From: Phoronis australis
Taxonomy: Eukaryota; Phoronida; Phoronidae
Assembly: GCA_002633005.1 (NCBI GenBank)
Contig: NMRA01000002.1
Coordinates: forward strand, 8,804 to 70,803
DNA length: 62,000 nt
Reading direction: 5' to 3'
The notes under the pieces: generated by a model
What the model was told of the DNA's origin: nothing
Database searches by the model: none
Seen by the model: the letters and a program-made list of their open reading frames with translations, nothing else
Position numbers and translations under genes: made by a program
Shown here: in pieces, positions 40,901-51,200 of the stretch
Numbering within the stretch: position 1 is the stretch's first letter
Layout of the letters: each line of letters opens with the position of its first letter

Positions 40901-41120
40901 TGATAATTTTAATGAAGTTGGTCAAACTTTCTTACCTATTTAAAGATACACATATTTTTCTCTTGTAGACGATGGGCAGCTGAGTAACAAAGAGTTTGTA
41001 TCTGTAATGAAGCAGAGAATGATGCGAGGACTGGAGAAACCCAAGGAGCTCGGCTTTGTTAAGCTCATTACCTCGATGTATAAGTGTGCTAAGAGTCAAG
41101 TGCCGTCCATATTTGATTAA
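25967..41120 (+). CDS. MICU1: Mitochondrial calcium uptake protein 1
   Basis: EF-hand gatekeeper of the mitochondrial calcium uniporter, acting in the intermembrane space. Exons: 25967-26313, 28600-28747, 30398-30551, 31389-31426, 34572-34680, 35907-35989, 36574-36768, 37634-37771, 38502-38610, 40178-40267, 40969-41120 (TAA). All phases agree and give 520 residues. The N terminus is basic and Arg/Ser-rich, as in mitochondrial presequences. A membrane segment lies near residues 99-115 and a polybasic [11 protein letters not shown] precedes [21 protein letters not shown]-hand 1 is [12 protein letters not shown] (279-290) and EF-hand 2 is [12 protein letters not shown] (468-479); both keep the acidic ligands. 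The C-terminal MYKCA keeps the cysteine used for dimerisation in vertebrates. It ends about 25 residues after [17 protein letters not shown]. Closer to MICU1 than MICU2/3 by memory of the C terminus. The upstream in-frame ATG at 25916 lies before the acceptor and is unlikely to be used. Confidence 0.95.
26595..27551. mobile_element. DNA transposon-like element with 5-bp target duplication
   Basis: In MICU1 intron 1. The left end CAGTGACGGATCTAGG and the reverse complement of the right end, CATAGGCGGATTTAGA, match at 12 of 16 positions. The exact 5-bp repeat aatcc flanks both ends (26590-26594, 27552-27556). G-run and C-run tracts lie near 26622 and 27435. A tRNA-derived sequence is nested inside. 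An ambiguous base sits at 27535 near the right end. The left end closely resembles 56719-56750, so this is a family. Confidence 0.55.
26845..26916 (-). repeat. tRNA-derived sequence
   Basis: On the minus strand, an A-box-like TGGTGTAGTGATAAAGC is followed 30-40 nt later by a B-box-like GAGTTCGAGTCT. The ends do not pair as an acceptor stem, so a functional tRNA is unlikely. It is nested in the element at 26595-27551. Confidence 0.5.
28111..28190 (+). repeat. Dispersed repeat D, copy 1
   Basis: Matches the reverse complement of 31135-31233. Shared blocks are gaacct..aggggatttttt, tcactt, ggggaat, and atgatttttaagta.ttttca. Both copies are in MICU1 introns. The element class is unknown. Confidence 0.5.
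29739..29927 (-). mobile_element. Non-autonomous DNA transposon, CAGGGCTTGGAAT family, short inverted copy
   Basis: A 189-bp copy in MICU1 intron 2, in the opposite orientation to 21708-22216. It starts CAGGGCTTGAAATTTTCC, ends gtCATTCCAAGACCTG, and is flanked by an exact 6-bp duplication gattga (29733-29738 and 29928-29933). The subterminal ggatttcc block matches the right end of the longer copies. Confidence 0.75.
31135..31233 (-). repeat. Dispersed repeat D, copy 2
   Basis: Inverted partner of 28111-28190, in the MICU1 intron just before exon 4 (31389-31426). It carries acttaaaaatca and cccctggaggttcccc. Confidence 0.5.
32342..32356 (+). CDS. MICU1: Candidate 15-nt alternative microexon of MICU1
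   Basis: Fifteen bases that keep frame (A-K-K-Q-L) sit between a T-rich tract ending in ACAG and a consensus donor GTAAGT. They lie in the phase-0 intron between exons 31389-31426 (ending RFDPK) and 34572-34680 (starting KDKLESS). Vertebrate MICU1 has a 12-nt muscle-specific microexon at the equivalent junction, the MICU1.1 isoform. Including it would lengthen the protein to 525 residues. The call rests on splice-site quality and position only; no transcript evidence is available. Confidence 0.5.
39694..39980 (+). repeat. Dispersed repeat C, copy 2
   Basis: In the MICU1 intron before exon 40178-40267. It aligns with 18512-18765 through aaaggtggctaagccatt and ttttgtccgatta, and with the reverse complement of 43244-43432 through agtacaagccaaaagta and aatgaccca. 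Confidence 0.6.
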
Positions 41121-41208
41121 CTAGTTGTTATGCTGTCTTCTAGTCTGGTTTCAGTTTTCATTAAAGTTGTATTGGACGCTGTGTTGCCGGGTCAAAAACA
41201 GACAACTA

Positions 41209-41214
41209 AATAAA
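41209..41214 (+). terminator. Candidate polyadenylation signal of MICU1
   Basis: AATAAA lies 89 bp after the MICU1 stop codon at 41118-41120 and is followed within 20-30 bp by a GT-rich stretch. Confidence 0.5.
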
Positions 41215-42630
41215 ATTATAGCAAAGTGGTTCATCAAATCAAAAATAGTTGCTGTGAGCCTCATTTCGAGCATAGCATAATCATGGAAAAAAATTTTATT
41301 TACAAGTTTCTTAACTTCACAACTTAACTTTTGTGAGAATCAGACGCCATTTTGCAAAATGGAACGTACCAAGGTAATAGTCACATTAGCTAAACAGGGC
41401 TCAGTGTACCTTACGTTACCATAAAAAGTTGCTTTTGCCTGAGATAAGTACCATGCGAATTTAATGTACTGGCTATAAAGATAACTTATCTATCGGGTTG
41501 TCTTTCTTAACACTTCATTGCATACCTCATTAGCCAGCATAAGTCACGGCCGTTCTTTTGGTTCTCATTACATGCTATTGCTTTTTACTTTAGCACGCTT
41601 CTAAAGGCGACCAATTTATCAAAGTGGCGAGTATTGGTTTTTCCTTGCGGGTGGTATTTTACGTTAGAATGTCAATGGCAGGGTTAAATAGGATAAAAAT
41701 GGTATGAAGGTATAGAATTTAGTAATATATAGCTATTAACTGTAAGGATAATACAATTGTAACAAAGTCTGACTTATCTGAAGGCCAGAGTGAGCAATTT
41801 AAAATAACTGTACTGCTGAATTTTGTCAAGGTTGAGCAGAAATCTGATTTGTGCATGTCCAACTTGTGAATTTTACTGTGCATAACATGTCGATTTATCC
41901 TATTGGTTTTTATGCCAACACGTTGATATCTCTGGTCTGCTTTATATCAGACATTAGAAAAAGCTGTATGAAGCAAAATGCAGTCCTATGGAATCCTACT
42001 ATAATGATTATCTTTTCAGTTTTTCATTAATTCACGATGTTAGCCTTCTTATTGGTTTAGAAAAACCAAGAGGCAGTGAGCAGTGGCAAATCTATTGTGA
42101 GAAAAAGTTGATGAGGTTCCTACTGGGACTTTGAAAATGTTCTGTCATAACCATGTGAACATTGTCTGAATTCTTAAAAACAAAGTGTGAAAGGGCTATT
42201 TTGCATGAAAAAATGGCACTTGCAGAATGGGATGTTATAAGCGAGTGAACATTATCAACAGGGTTCCATATCATACTTGAAAGTGGTAACAGGAAGGCAC
42301 ATCAAAATAGATTACTGTAATAGAATTTGCGTTTTCTGTAAATGTGAAGATGTACTGCACTTTTTGTTGGTCTGTAATGCTTATGCAGACCTTTGTCAGT
42401 AATATATGAATGTAAATTTTGATAACCATAACCCTGTCCTATACTTCAACAAGATTATGAAGACTTATAATTGTAAATTTCGTATATTTAGCCACCGTAC
42501 TTAAAGAAAAATTGTTTAAGGCGATGTTTGGTGTTTAACTGTGCTTGTATACATGTTTAATTGTACTTTGGGCCTCTGTGCTCCAATAGCCTATTTTCAG
42601 TCTGCTCATACAAAACAGTGTCTGATTTTT

Positions 42631-42752
42631 GAGAAATATCATGAACACCAAAATCCCCCATGTCCCAATCTTCAAAATCCAAGAGAACTCGATTTTGGCT
42701 TGAATTTTGGTTTCCCAAATTTTAGACAGTACCAAAAGAATTTTTGTAGTTC
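42631..42752 (+). repeat. Dispersed repeat A, copy 2
   Basis: Same-orientation partner of 5551-5672; the blocks gagaaatatcatgaac, cccatgtcccaa and ttgaattttggtttcccaaa are shared. Confidence 0.55.
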
Positions 42753-43243
42753 AATCACTGGAGATAATATGTCTCTCTTAGTTATGGTGATAAAGAACAC
42801 TGCATTATTCTTGATCAAGTATAGCCTTCTGCAATATGTTGTTCAAGTTTATAATTTCTTGAAAGTTTTTCCGTATATAAAATCATGACAGTTTTGCAAT
42901 ATTTTTGTGATTTCATGCATGTCAGCCTGCATGAAATATATGTCAGTTATTGGGAACTTGTTTTATTCATTTATGAATGTGCGCAAGATATAAATTTTAC
43001 TGATGTAAAAACTCTGATTCAAAATTGTAGTTTTGGGAATCTGTTCATTCGATGCAGTGATTATCTTGATACTAAGCTCTCAGACAAAAGGTCACAAGTT
43101 CGTCTCCAGTCTGTTGCTGTATACATCCATTTCCTTCAAAAAGGTGCAGCACAAGACATAAGTACTTTCCACAAAATACTGTTTTCCCCATCATGAATGT
43201 CAATTCTATTAAAAGCAAAAATTACAGGTAATAACTATTAGGG

Positions 43244-43432
43244 TGGCAAAAATTAAATAACGGAATGGCTTACCCACGATACTAACTTTAATTTGTTAAC
43301 TACTCTTCATTCTCGGTGTCATGAGGGAATGCTACTCTGATGACTAATTTGGCTTCTGCCCAGCTGTAATGGCAGTAAATTCTGGGTCATTTAGTCTTTC
43401 TTACTTTTGGCTTGTACTGCACCACAACTGGT
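43244..43432 (-). repeat. Dispersed repeat C, copy 3 (inverted)
   Basis: On the minus strand it reads agtacaagccaaaagta ... aatgaccca ... cagctgggcagaag ... aagccattccgtta ... tttttgcc. This matches the copies at 39694-39980 and 18512-18765. Confidence 0.55.
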
Positions 43433-44784
43433 CTTTTGCCAGTCTGGTTGATTTTCATACAAGATGAATACCAGCCTTACTTGGGGAATAAACCGTGATG
43501 GACTTGCCACGGCCATCTATGGGGGAAGTCACAACTGCCCTTCCCATCTAGTCGTGCTATAAATCAAGGTTAGCAACTGCATTTCTGATGGGTCATTAAA
43601 AATGCTATATGGAGTGCTATATATAGTGCTGTTTGGGCAATTGGATATTACCCTTGGAGGAATATGGTTTCACATAATGAATTTTGCCATGAACAAAAAA
43701 TCAAATGTGAAAAAGAAAATTTTAAACACCCACTAGTGTTCAAAGTTATCAGATAAACTTGTTGACGTGAACTGGCTTTGGATTTTAACTTTAACCTCCA
43801 CACGGCATTGAAACATGTGTTAATGTTTTCAAGACATCAGAAACCTTCATTAAAACAAATCATTGAACAAAAGCATAATTTTGTCATGTTTAACCATGGC
43901 AAGTCTTCAGTTCCCCAAAAGGGTAGTTTGATGACAATTACGTATAATCAATGGGGAACGATTGTTGTGAACGGTATTCAGTAACGGCAATTTCATGAGG
44001 TCTCAAATTAAAAAGGTCCATCCTATTGACTTATGTGGAGTATAATCAACCAAGATCGGGATATCCTGCCATTTTGAAAGGGCGTCCTTGTTTAGGGCTG
44101 GAACATTTGCTGCAAATACAGGTACACCTCAACTGAATGAAAACTGGAAATAATTTCTAGAAGCTTGTAATATTGGGGTCAAGACAGAAATGACAAATTT
44201 GGAATATTTGCAACTCGTTCATGATCGACAAAAAGGCAGAGCTTCATTTGAAACACCATACAGTGTGCATTCTGCAATTTCAGCATTTCTCAGGCATCTT
44301 GAGACGGATGCTTTTGTTGAACAAATTAGAGACTTTAAAAGATCAGCAACTCAAACTGGTCTTTGCCTGAACTACTGTCTCACCCCTATGAACAAAAATA
44401 TTTGCCAAAATTGTTCATTTTTTCATTATCAGGGTCTTTTAGCATTGTTGTGACTGTCCATTTTTGAAAATAGTTTGATGGTAACTAGGCTACACATCTT
44501 GAACCTACAGCAGTAAAGAATTAATTTGGTGCTATTAAATTATCTTTTGGTGAAAAATGAGAGAATAAAATTTTACTTATATCCTAAATTGGCGAGATTT
44601 GACCTGTCACGGCAGGACATCTATCGTCTCGTTTGAATAACTCGCAGCACTGATACATGAATAGTCTTAGCAAGTGTTCCCACTCTGAATACTAATTTGC
44701 AGGTCAGTGACTTTTGAAGGACTGTCATATGCTAAGAACTGCCTGTGTTGAGCTTACTTTCAATTGGAGGCTTGTAGACATGCC

Positions 44785-44790
44785 TTTATT
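44785..44790 (-). terminator. Candidate polyadenylation signal of hnRNP H
   Basis: Minus-strand AATAAA, about 411 bp past the stop codon at 45201-45203. Confidence 0.35.
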
Positions 44791-45200
44791 TAAATGTGGA
44801 TTGGTCTCCATGCATTAAATTAGTGCCAATTAAACAATAAAAATTAACTTGAGTCTCGAAAACGACGTGTAATTCAGGTTTTAGCTGACTTTTTATGGAA
44901 AAAGTGCAAGTCACAACTAGTGTTAAGATTGAAAAATACTAAGATAACATAGTTCATAAAAGTTTGTATTCAAGTACAACATCATGAAACTAATTTAATT
45001 ACAAAACAATACAGTCGCACAATATTTTACACATGATAAATGCTTTCTAATAGCAAAAAAACGAGATTAAAAAAACAAGCTTGTCACAAGCTCGAGACAA
45101 CTTCTGTTACCATCGTGGTAAAAATGAAAGAATTACAACAGATATAAAAAATGGCGATGAACCGTGAAATTACTTTAGGTAGTGGGAAAGTAGCCACACC

Positions 45201-48200
45201 TTAAAACATGAAGTTGTTCCCTCCAAACCCTGAAAACAAAAACATATATCTAGTAACTTAAAATTGAAACTAAATTTTGAATTGGACTATTTTAAGTCTT
45301 GAGGTAAATAAGCAGTGTTGATTGTTAAGTTGGTCTTGACTTTAGTGTTACTGTAACATTCAAGAATAAAGTTTTATTTTGTAAAAAAATAAAATGCCCA
45401 TAACGAACTTCTACCTTAAAATAAATTATGGGACACTGTATGCATTCCGTTTATATGAAAAAAGAGTAATTTTGTTCCCACTAAAAGCCTAAACATGAAA
45501 ATTATTTCTACCACCAACAGATCTAAAAATGGCTTACAATTGATCAAGGCTTCGACAAAGTTGTCAACATAAAGGGATTTTTGACACAATTTGATGAAGC
45601 CCCGAATGAATGTTTAGAGAAGGAAATCATTTTAATAGAGCTAGATTTGTAACGTATTTTGTGTGGATACACTTCAGGTGTTAAGCTTAGTTTTCATGAC
45701 TGGGAGGGACACCAATGCCAAGTCTCACAAGTGAAGAACGATTTAATATCACGCCTCACTCAAGATTTTTAAAATTTCCACATCTTCACTGTAACCTACT
45801 ATGCAGAAGTAAAACTTTATTGACATCAGAACAAATGGCAAACTCGTCTTAATGTAAAATGGTGATTGGCAAGGCCAAGTGCACTACAGACACACAGCAT
45901 TGTGGGTAAATAACAGAATCAAAGAGGGCGCTGTGTTATTCTGGAAAGTGGCTGCTTTGAAGCACTTCAGTAGGAGAAGCATCTCACAGAAACAAATAAC
46001 TATTAACATTAACTGTATTCTAACCGTCATAATTGCCACCTGAACCTCCGCCGTATCCCATGCTATTCCCGCCGCCAAAACTTCCACCAAAGGAGCCCCC
46101 TCGGCCAGGACTGGAGTTGAGGAACAGTTCAATGTAACGACTGCCTGCAAACAGAAACAGGTTGGAAACTCGTCAATAAACAGTTGTGAGATGATTATCA
46201 TATTAAAGTGCCAAGCAAGCATATTGTTGTCATCTTTAAACTGTAGGCCTACTTGAAAACATTCACTCTCATGTATCGTGAATTAAATTTCTAAAGATTC
46301 TATACAGGAAAACATAAAATATAATAAATTAGTATTTCGAACACAGCGCTGAACTCGATGCAAAAGGATTCCAAAGATGGGAAATATTTAAAGGAGAATG
46401 CCACCCGATTTACAGTCTTAATCGGTCTATATCCACATCGCCTCTTATACGGTCGACCTCAACTTGTCGAGAGGTGTCGCTTTAACCTGTGAGGAAGGTG
46501 AGAAACAATGCAGCGACGTCAGTGGTTCGTCTACAGAGTGAATGCTGCTATATTGCAGTGCATCGTTCCCGCTTGTCCGAACTATGAAGCTGCGAAGAAA
46601 GCAGCCTGAAATGCTTAGGAAGTGGCTCGCGGTAGTGAAGAATGAAAGGTACGCTGTTGACAGCAAGTGTGAGGCCGTGAAACATCTCCGTGTCTGTGGC
46701 CGGCATTTTGTCGACATTGATTTCTCTGACGAATTCCTGCTTACCAAAGCACTATTCATACATTCCGGAACCTGTGCATGTTCACGGCGCCTCTCTAGTA
46801 TTTCTTGATTGGTGTATTCCGGTTTGAACTGATAGCCTGTGAAACCTAATGATCCAACCCATGAAGTCTTCTTCGGGTGAGCGCTCGACTAAGTTGGGAT
46901 TGGCACCGGGCGAGTTGCCATGTAGACGTTTATTATTCTGCGTTCTGTTTCAAAATGAATTATTCTCATCCTAACCAATGCTTATATATAACTGAAACAA
47001 AGTCTGTCTCACTAGATACAAATTGTAATGCCTCATTGCAGTGTTCGTGAGTGCAAATGTTGAGAAGCCAGCAATGAATAAACCACTGTGTTACTGGCTT
47101 TTGATGCCGGCAGGTTTAGTTTCCAACTCAAGCTGGTTTATGTTCGTGCCAGTCCCGGTGGTCGCAACAGGCCTGATCGGGTTCCGAGCCACTGGCCGGG
47201 ATAACAAGCGTTTTGTGTGTTTAGAACTCAAAAAATCACAAGTCTTAACAACACAGATCTATGTTCTCCTGTCCGTATTTCACGGAAGAATACTTTGAAT
47301 TTATCTCTGAAAAGACCTTAAACTCCTGCTACAGACCTTGGTAAATTGGCCTGCCGAACTTTGTAGGCTACGGCGAGTCCAAATACCAATAAATCCTTAA
47401 CAGCGAAATAAAAAAACATGTTTTTATAAGAACTCGGTGTATTAGCAAGGGTTTTACATCGAAGTTTGATGATTTATTGGTTTTAAACGATGAATTCAAG
47501 CGATAAGCTGACACCCTCTCAACATCTTAAAATGATTTCCAAAGCAATCATATGATATCCCATAATGCGAAACCAGGTAAGCGCATTTTTCATTGGTCAG
47601 TGCTTCACAAAGTAACTGCAACTGGCCAATCACACAAGGGAAATTTCATATGAAATTTGCATTATACACTCTGTACTCAGGATATGGCTAATTGGTTGGA
47701 TCTTGCATTCTCCAGTCATGTTCTGCCTCGATCTTTGCCGATCTGGCGCTTCAAAACACTGACAATTCTTTGGATATTTTCAACTTTCATCAGAAGAGAA
47801 AGGGAAATTACGAATGCTAATTGCATTGTATATTGCATACTGGCTTTCAGAATATGTCTTAATGGTTGGATCTTGCACACTCAACTATTTCAGCCACTTG
47901 CTGGTATTTTCTGCCTCGATCTTTGCCAATTTGGTGCTTCGAAGAGCGGCTAATTTTAAACATATTTTTTACTTATACTTTTAATTTTTTTTCAAAGAGG
48001 AATAAATGCTCAACATCCATAACATTTGAAAATCAGTTCGTAGCAATTTTCAGGTTCTATAAGTAACAGGGCTTGGAATGACCAATGACAAAAAACGCGG
48101 AAACTTTGAAACTTTTACGGCCCAAATCTTGCCCGATAACCAGCCTTGAAATGGTCAGTGTGAATCTTTCCCCGACAAAAATCGTGAGNCAATAACACGA

Positions 48201-51200
48201 GACGCCATTGAAAATCTCCCACCACGCTGTCCAGATGCCCCGGCAATGTTGACAATTTACGCTCCTCCGAAACATAAAGAGCAACTTTCGCTTCTCGAGG
48301 TGAACGTCGTCTGCAACGCCGCGGTAAGAAAGGAATTTGCCGCGGAAATTTTATATCAAATCCGATTTTTTTACGCGGAAATATTATTAAAAAAGCGGAA
48401 AGCACATTTGAAAAAAGCGGAAATCCGCGTTTCCGCGGAAAATTCCAAGCCCTGAAGTAAGTAAGGATAATTATGTAACACTTGGCAGCCCTGTAAACCC
48501 TCACAGTTAAGGAGCAGCGAATCTAAAACACTGTGTTCAACAACGTCAGAAGAGACACATCAGTCAGACCTCATTATAAAGAACCTCCCGTGTGCAAACA
48601 GACATTAAACCAATTTCAATCTTTTATCTGACAATTTACTGGAATACCCAACCGTGCACGCCAAATCCTGTCTCTGTGCAGATGTGAAATCAAGAAGTCC
48701 ACCTTGACATTGAAATTGAGACATAGTAATCACGTGAACAAAGTATCCATGTTTGTTGAAGAAGAAGTGTACAAAAGGTATTGTGCAAAAGAGCGTGATA
48801 AGGGAGTGCAACTTATATATTGGGTTCATTGAAGTGCAGTTCGACTATACAATGACACATCCAGTCAAAGGACTGCTGTTCAATAACAAAGTACTGTGGC
48901 ACATACCCATATTCGACTTGTCTCTCTTCATGGCTTCGCATGCCAAGTCATGGGACTTGAAATCCACATCGGCTTCTCCTGTTGACTTATTGTTGGGAAG
49001 GTAGTGTATCTTGACGTCAAACACCTCGAGAGGGTCGAAGAACTGGAAGTAAGTAAAAGAAGACATTACATGACAACACCTGACCGCAGTGTTGCATGCA
49101 GAGGTGCAGTGCGCTGTGCATCCTGTCAGCAAACACACTTACAACACAATAAAACCACGGTCTCATCCAATGCTACATTAGCTTGACACATGAACACAAC
49201 CAAGTTTAATCTCAGGCGAGACACAATCGAGTACTTACAAAAAGGTGAATGTTTTTGACCGTCACTATATGCAGTCACCCTCAGAATGACAGCTAGGTGG
49301 ACTTGCAGTCTGCGTATTCATTACAAAAGCAGGTGACAGGGTTACGAATCGTGACGTAGATCACTAGCCTCTTTCTGACATTTATGACATTGTATTACAT
49401 ACCCACGGTAAGAACTTCATCACATGACTTCACGTACAACTAACCATCACTATGAAGATGACTGCAGCCATTGACCATCAAACACATTCAATTTCTAGTA
49501 AGTACTCAATTGTGTCGCCTGATATTTGGCTCACCAATTGGATGAAAGTATCTAGGAACGACCAAGTTTGACTAACATGCATACAATGTGAGTAATACGA
49601 CTACTGTACGTCACAAAATCAAACTTTTGACTTACAACACTTCACATTATGATACTGGTCTCAAGTTGTTCCTACGTTAAATTAGCTTGGAAAGACAAGG
49701 CCATCTGTCCTTGCCCGAGACCAGGCTCTACAAGTTGGTTTGTTATGGCTGGTCATTTTATGCACTGACCGTGGTTTTGAGCAATAACACATTGTCACAT
49801 CTTCTCAGCCCAGCACAACTTCGCAGGTTAGTAGGGAGAAAGTTAAGATCATTCAATAGCTGTCAGTGACCTCATTCTTTGACGAAAGTGGGTTCGTCGT
49901 AGCTTTAAAATATATCAAAATTAACAGTGGAAATTCTTAATAGAAAAATAGGTACTTTGATAATATCCTGCAGCGAGGCAGAGAACGGCAGGCCCCTCAT
50001 GTGCACCGAATGACCCGTCTTGCTCTTGAAGTGATGGACCATGCCCCCACCACGACCGCCCATGTTCATACCCATGTCCATACCGTCATCGAAACCTGCA
50101 AACAAAAATGCCCAAGAGCAGTTAGCAAAATCATGCTAAATGCAACAGACAAAATTTGCAAAATGGACATTTCAGCTTTAGCAATAGAACTTAACAAACT
50201 TTTGTTATGGCTTGCGTGACGAGGTTTGCTACAAAAGACTTGTGATTTGCTGTTCTAAACAAATTTTTCTATTCTTTCCTTCGAAATGTTCCATCAAAAC
50301 CGTAAAATAATGTCTCCGAATGAAGTACAACTTAGCACCTAAAACATGGATGCTGGAGCCTCAAGTCTCTCATCATAGGTTCAACCAAATGAAGCAAATC
50401 CTTCATTGAATGGCACAACAGTGTAACTCATCCTTAACACGGACTGCACTTAACAACCCTGACACTCACCGCCACCACCTCCATAGCGTCCACTTCCACG
50501 GTTCATGCCACCTCCACTGCGACCTCCCATGTTGCCATAGTTACCACCACCACCACCGCCGCTGTTGCCCTGGAAACCACCATAGTTACCACCTCCGTAG
50601 TTACCACCTCCGTAGTTACCACCTCCGTAGTTACCGCCACCGCCACCGCCACTATAACCGTAGTCATCGTTGTCGAAGAAACCGCCTGTGAAATATATTT
50701 CTCAACTTCAACCAAAAGTCTACTTTGGGGTTCTTTGGTAAAAAATGCCTGTTTTATGTATTTTTGCATTTATTGCAGCTCTCCCACCACATGAATGCAG
50801 CCCATTAACACACGCGTTTTAAGCATGGACAAAGAAATGCGTTACAAACCGGCAATTTCGTGAAAATGAAACGTGCTTGAGAAAATAACTGCACATTTCT
50901 GACGAGTCATTTTGTGCGACTCTTTCAGGACTACAAGCAACATTGTGCTGAAAGTCCAAATATATTCTGAACAAGGGCCAATAAACAAACATTCTGTTTC
51001 CAGATATTCTAGCACAAATGGTCAACTAACCAAAAACGCATCATCTCATTGATCAGTAGACAGACATATTGTTAGCAGATGTCTCATTTTGAGTTTAGAA
51101 TACCATACAAACAAAACCAGTCTCACCTTTCACATTCCTGCCCCCCATCTTGTTGCTGAAGTTGGGCGGTCCGCCCCCCATGCGACTGTATGGGTGGTTC

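Larger units (their letters stand above)
41121..45200. other. Convergent intergenic region between MICU1 and hnRNP H
   Basis: Contains the two 3' UTRs and copies of dispersed repeats A (42631-42752) and C (43244-43432). Open frames of 87-115 codons at 42541-42888, 42885-43196 and 44190-44453 show no recognised domain or conserved motif, and the first spans a repeat, so none is called as a gene. Confidence 0.5.

Noticed and set aside
42541-43196. Open frames of 115 and 103 codons after MICU1
   Set aside because: No recognised domain, one spans dispersed repeat A, no splice or start context; probably chance frames in AT-rich DNA.
44190-44453. 87-codon open frame
   Set aside because: No recognised family or supporting gene structure.
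48115-48504. 129-codon open frame on the minus strand
   Set aside because: Lies across a transposon copy, contains an undefined residue at the N, and is not kept in the other copies.
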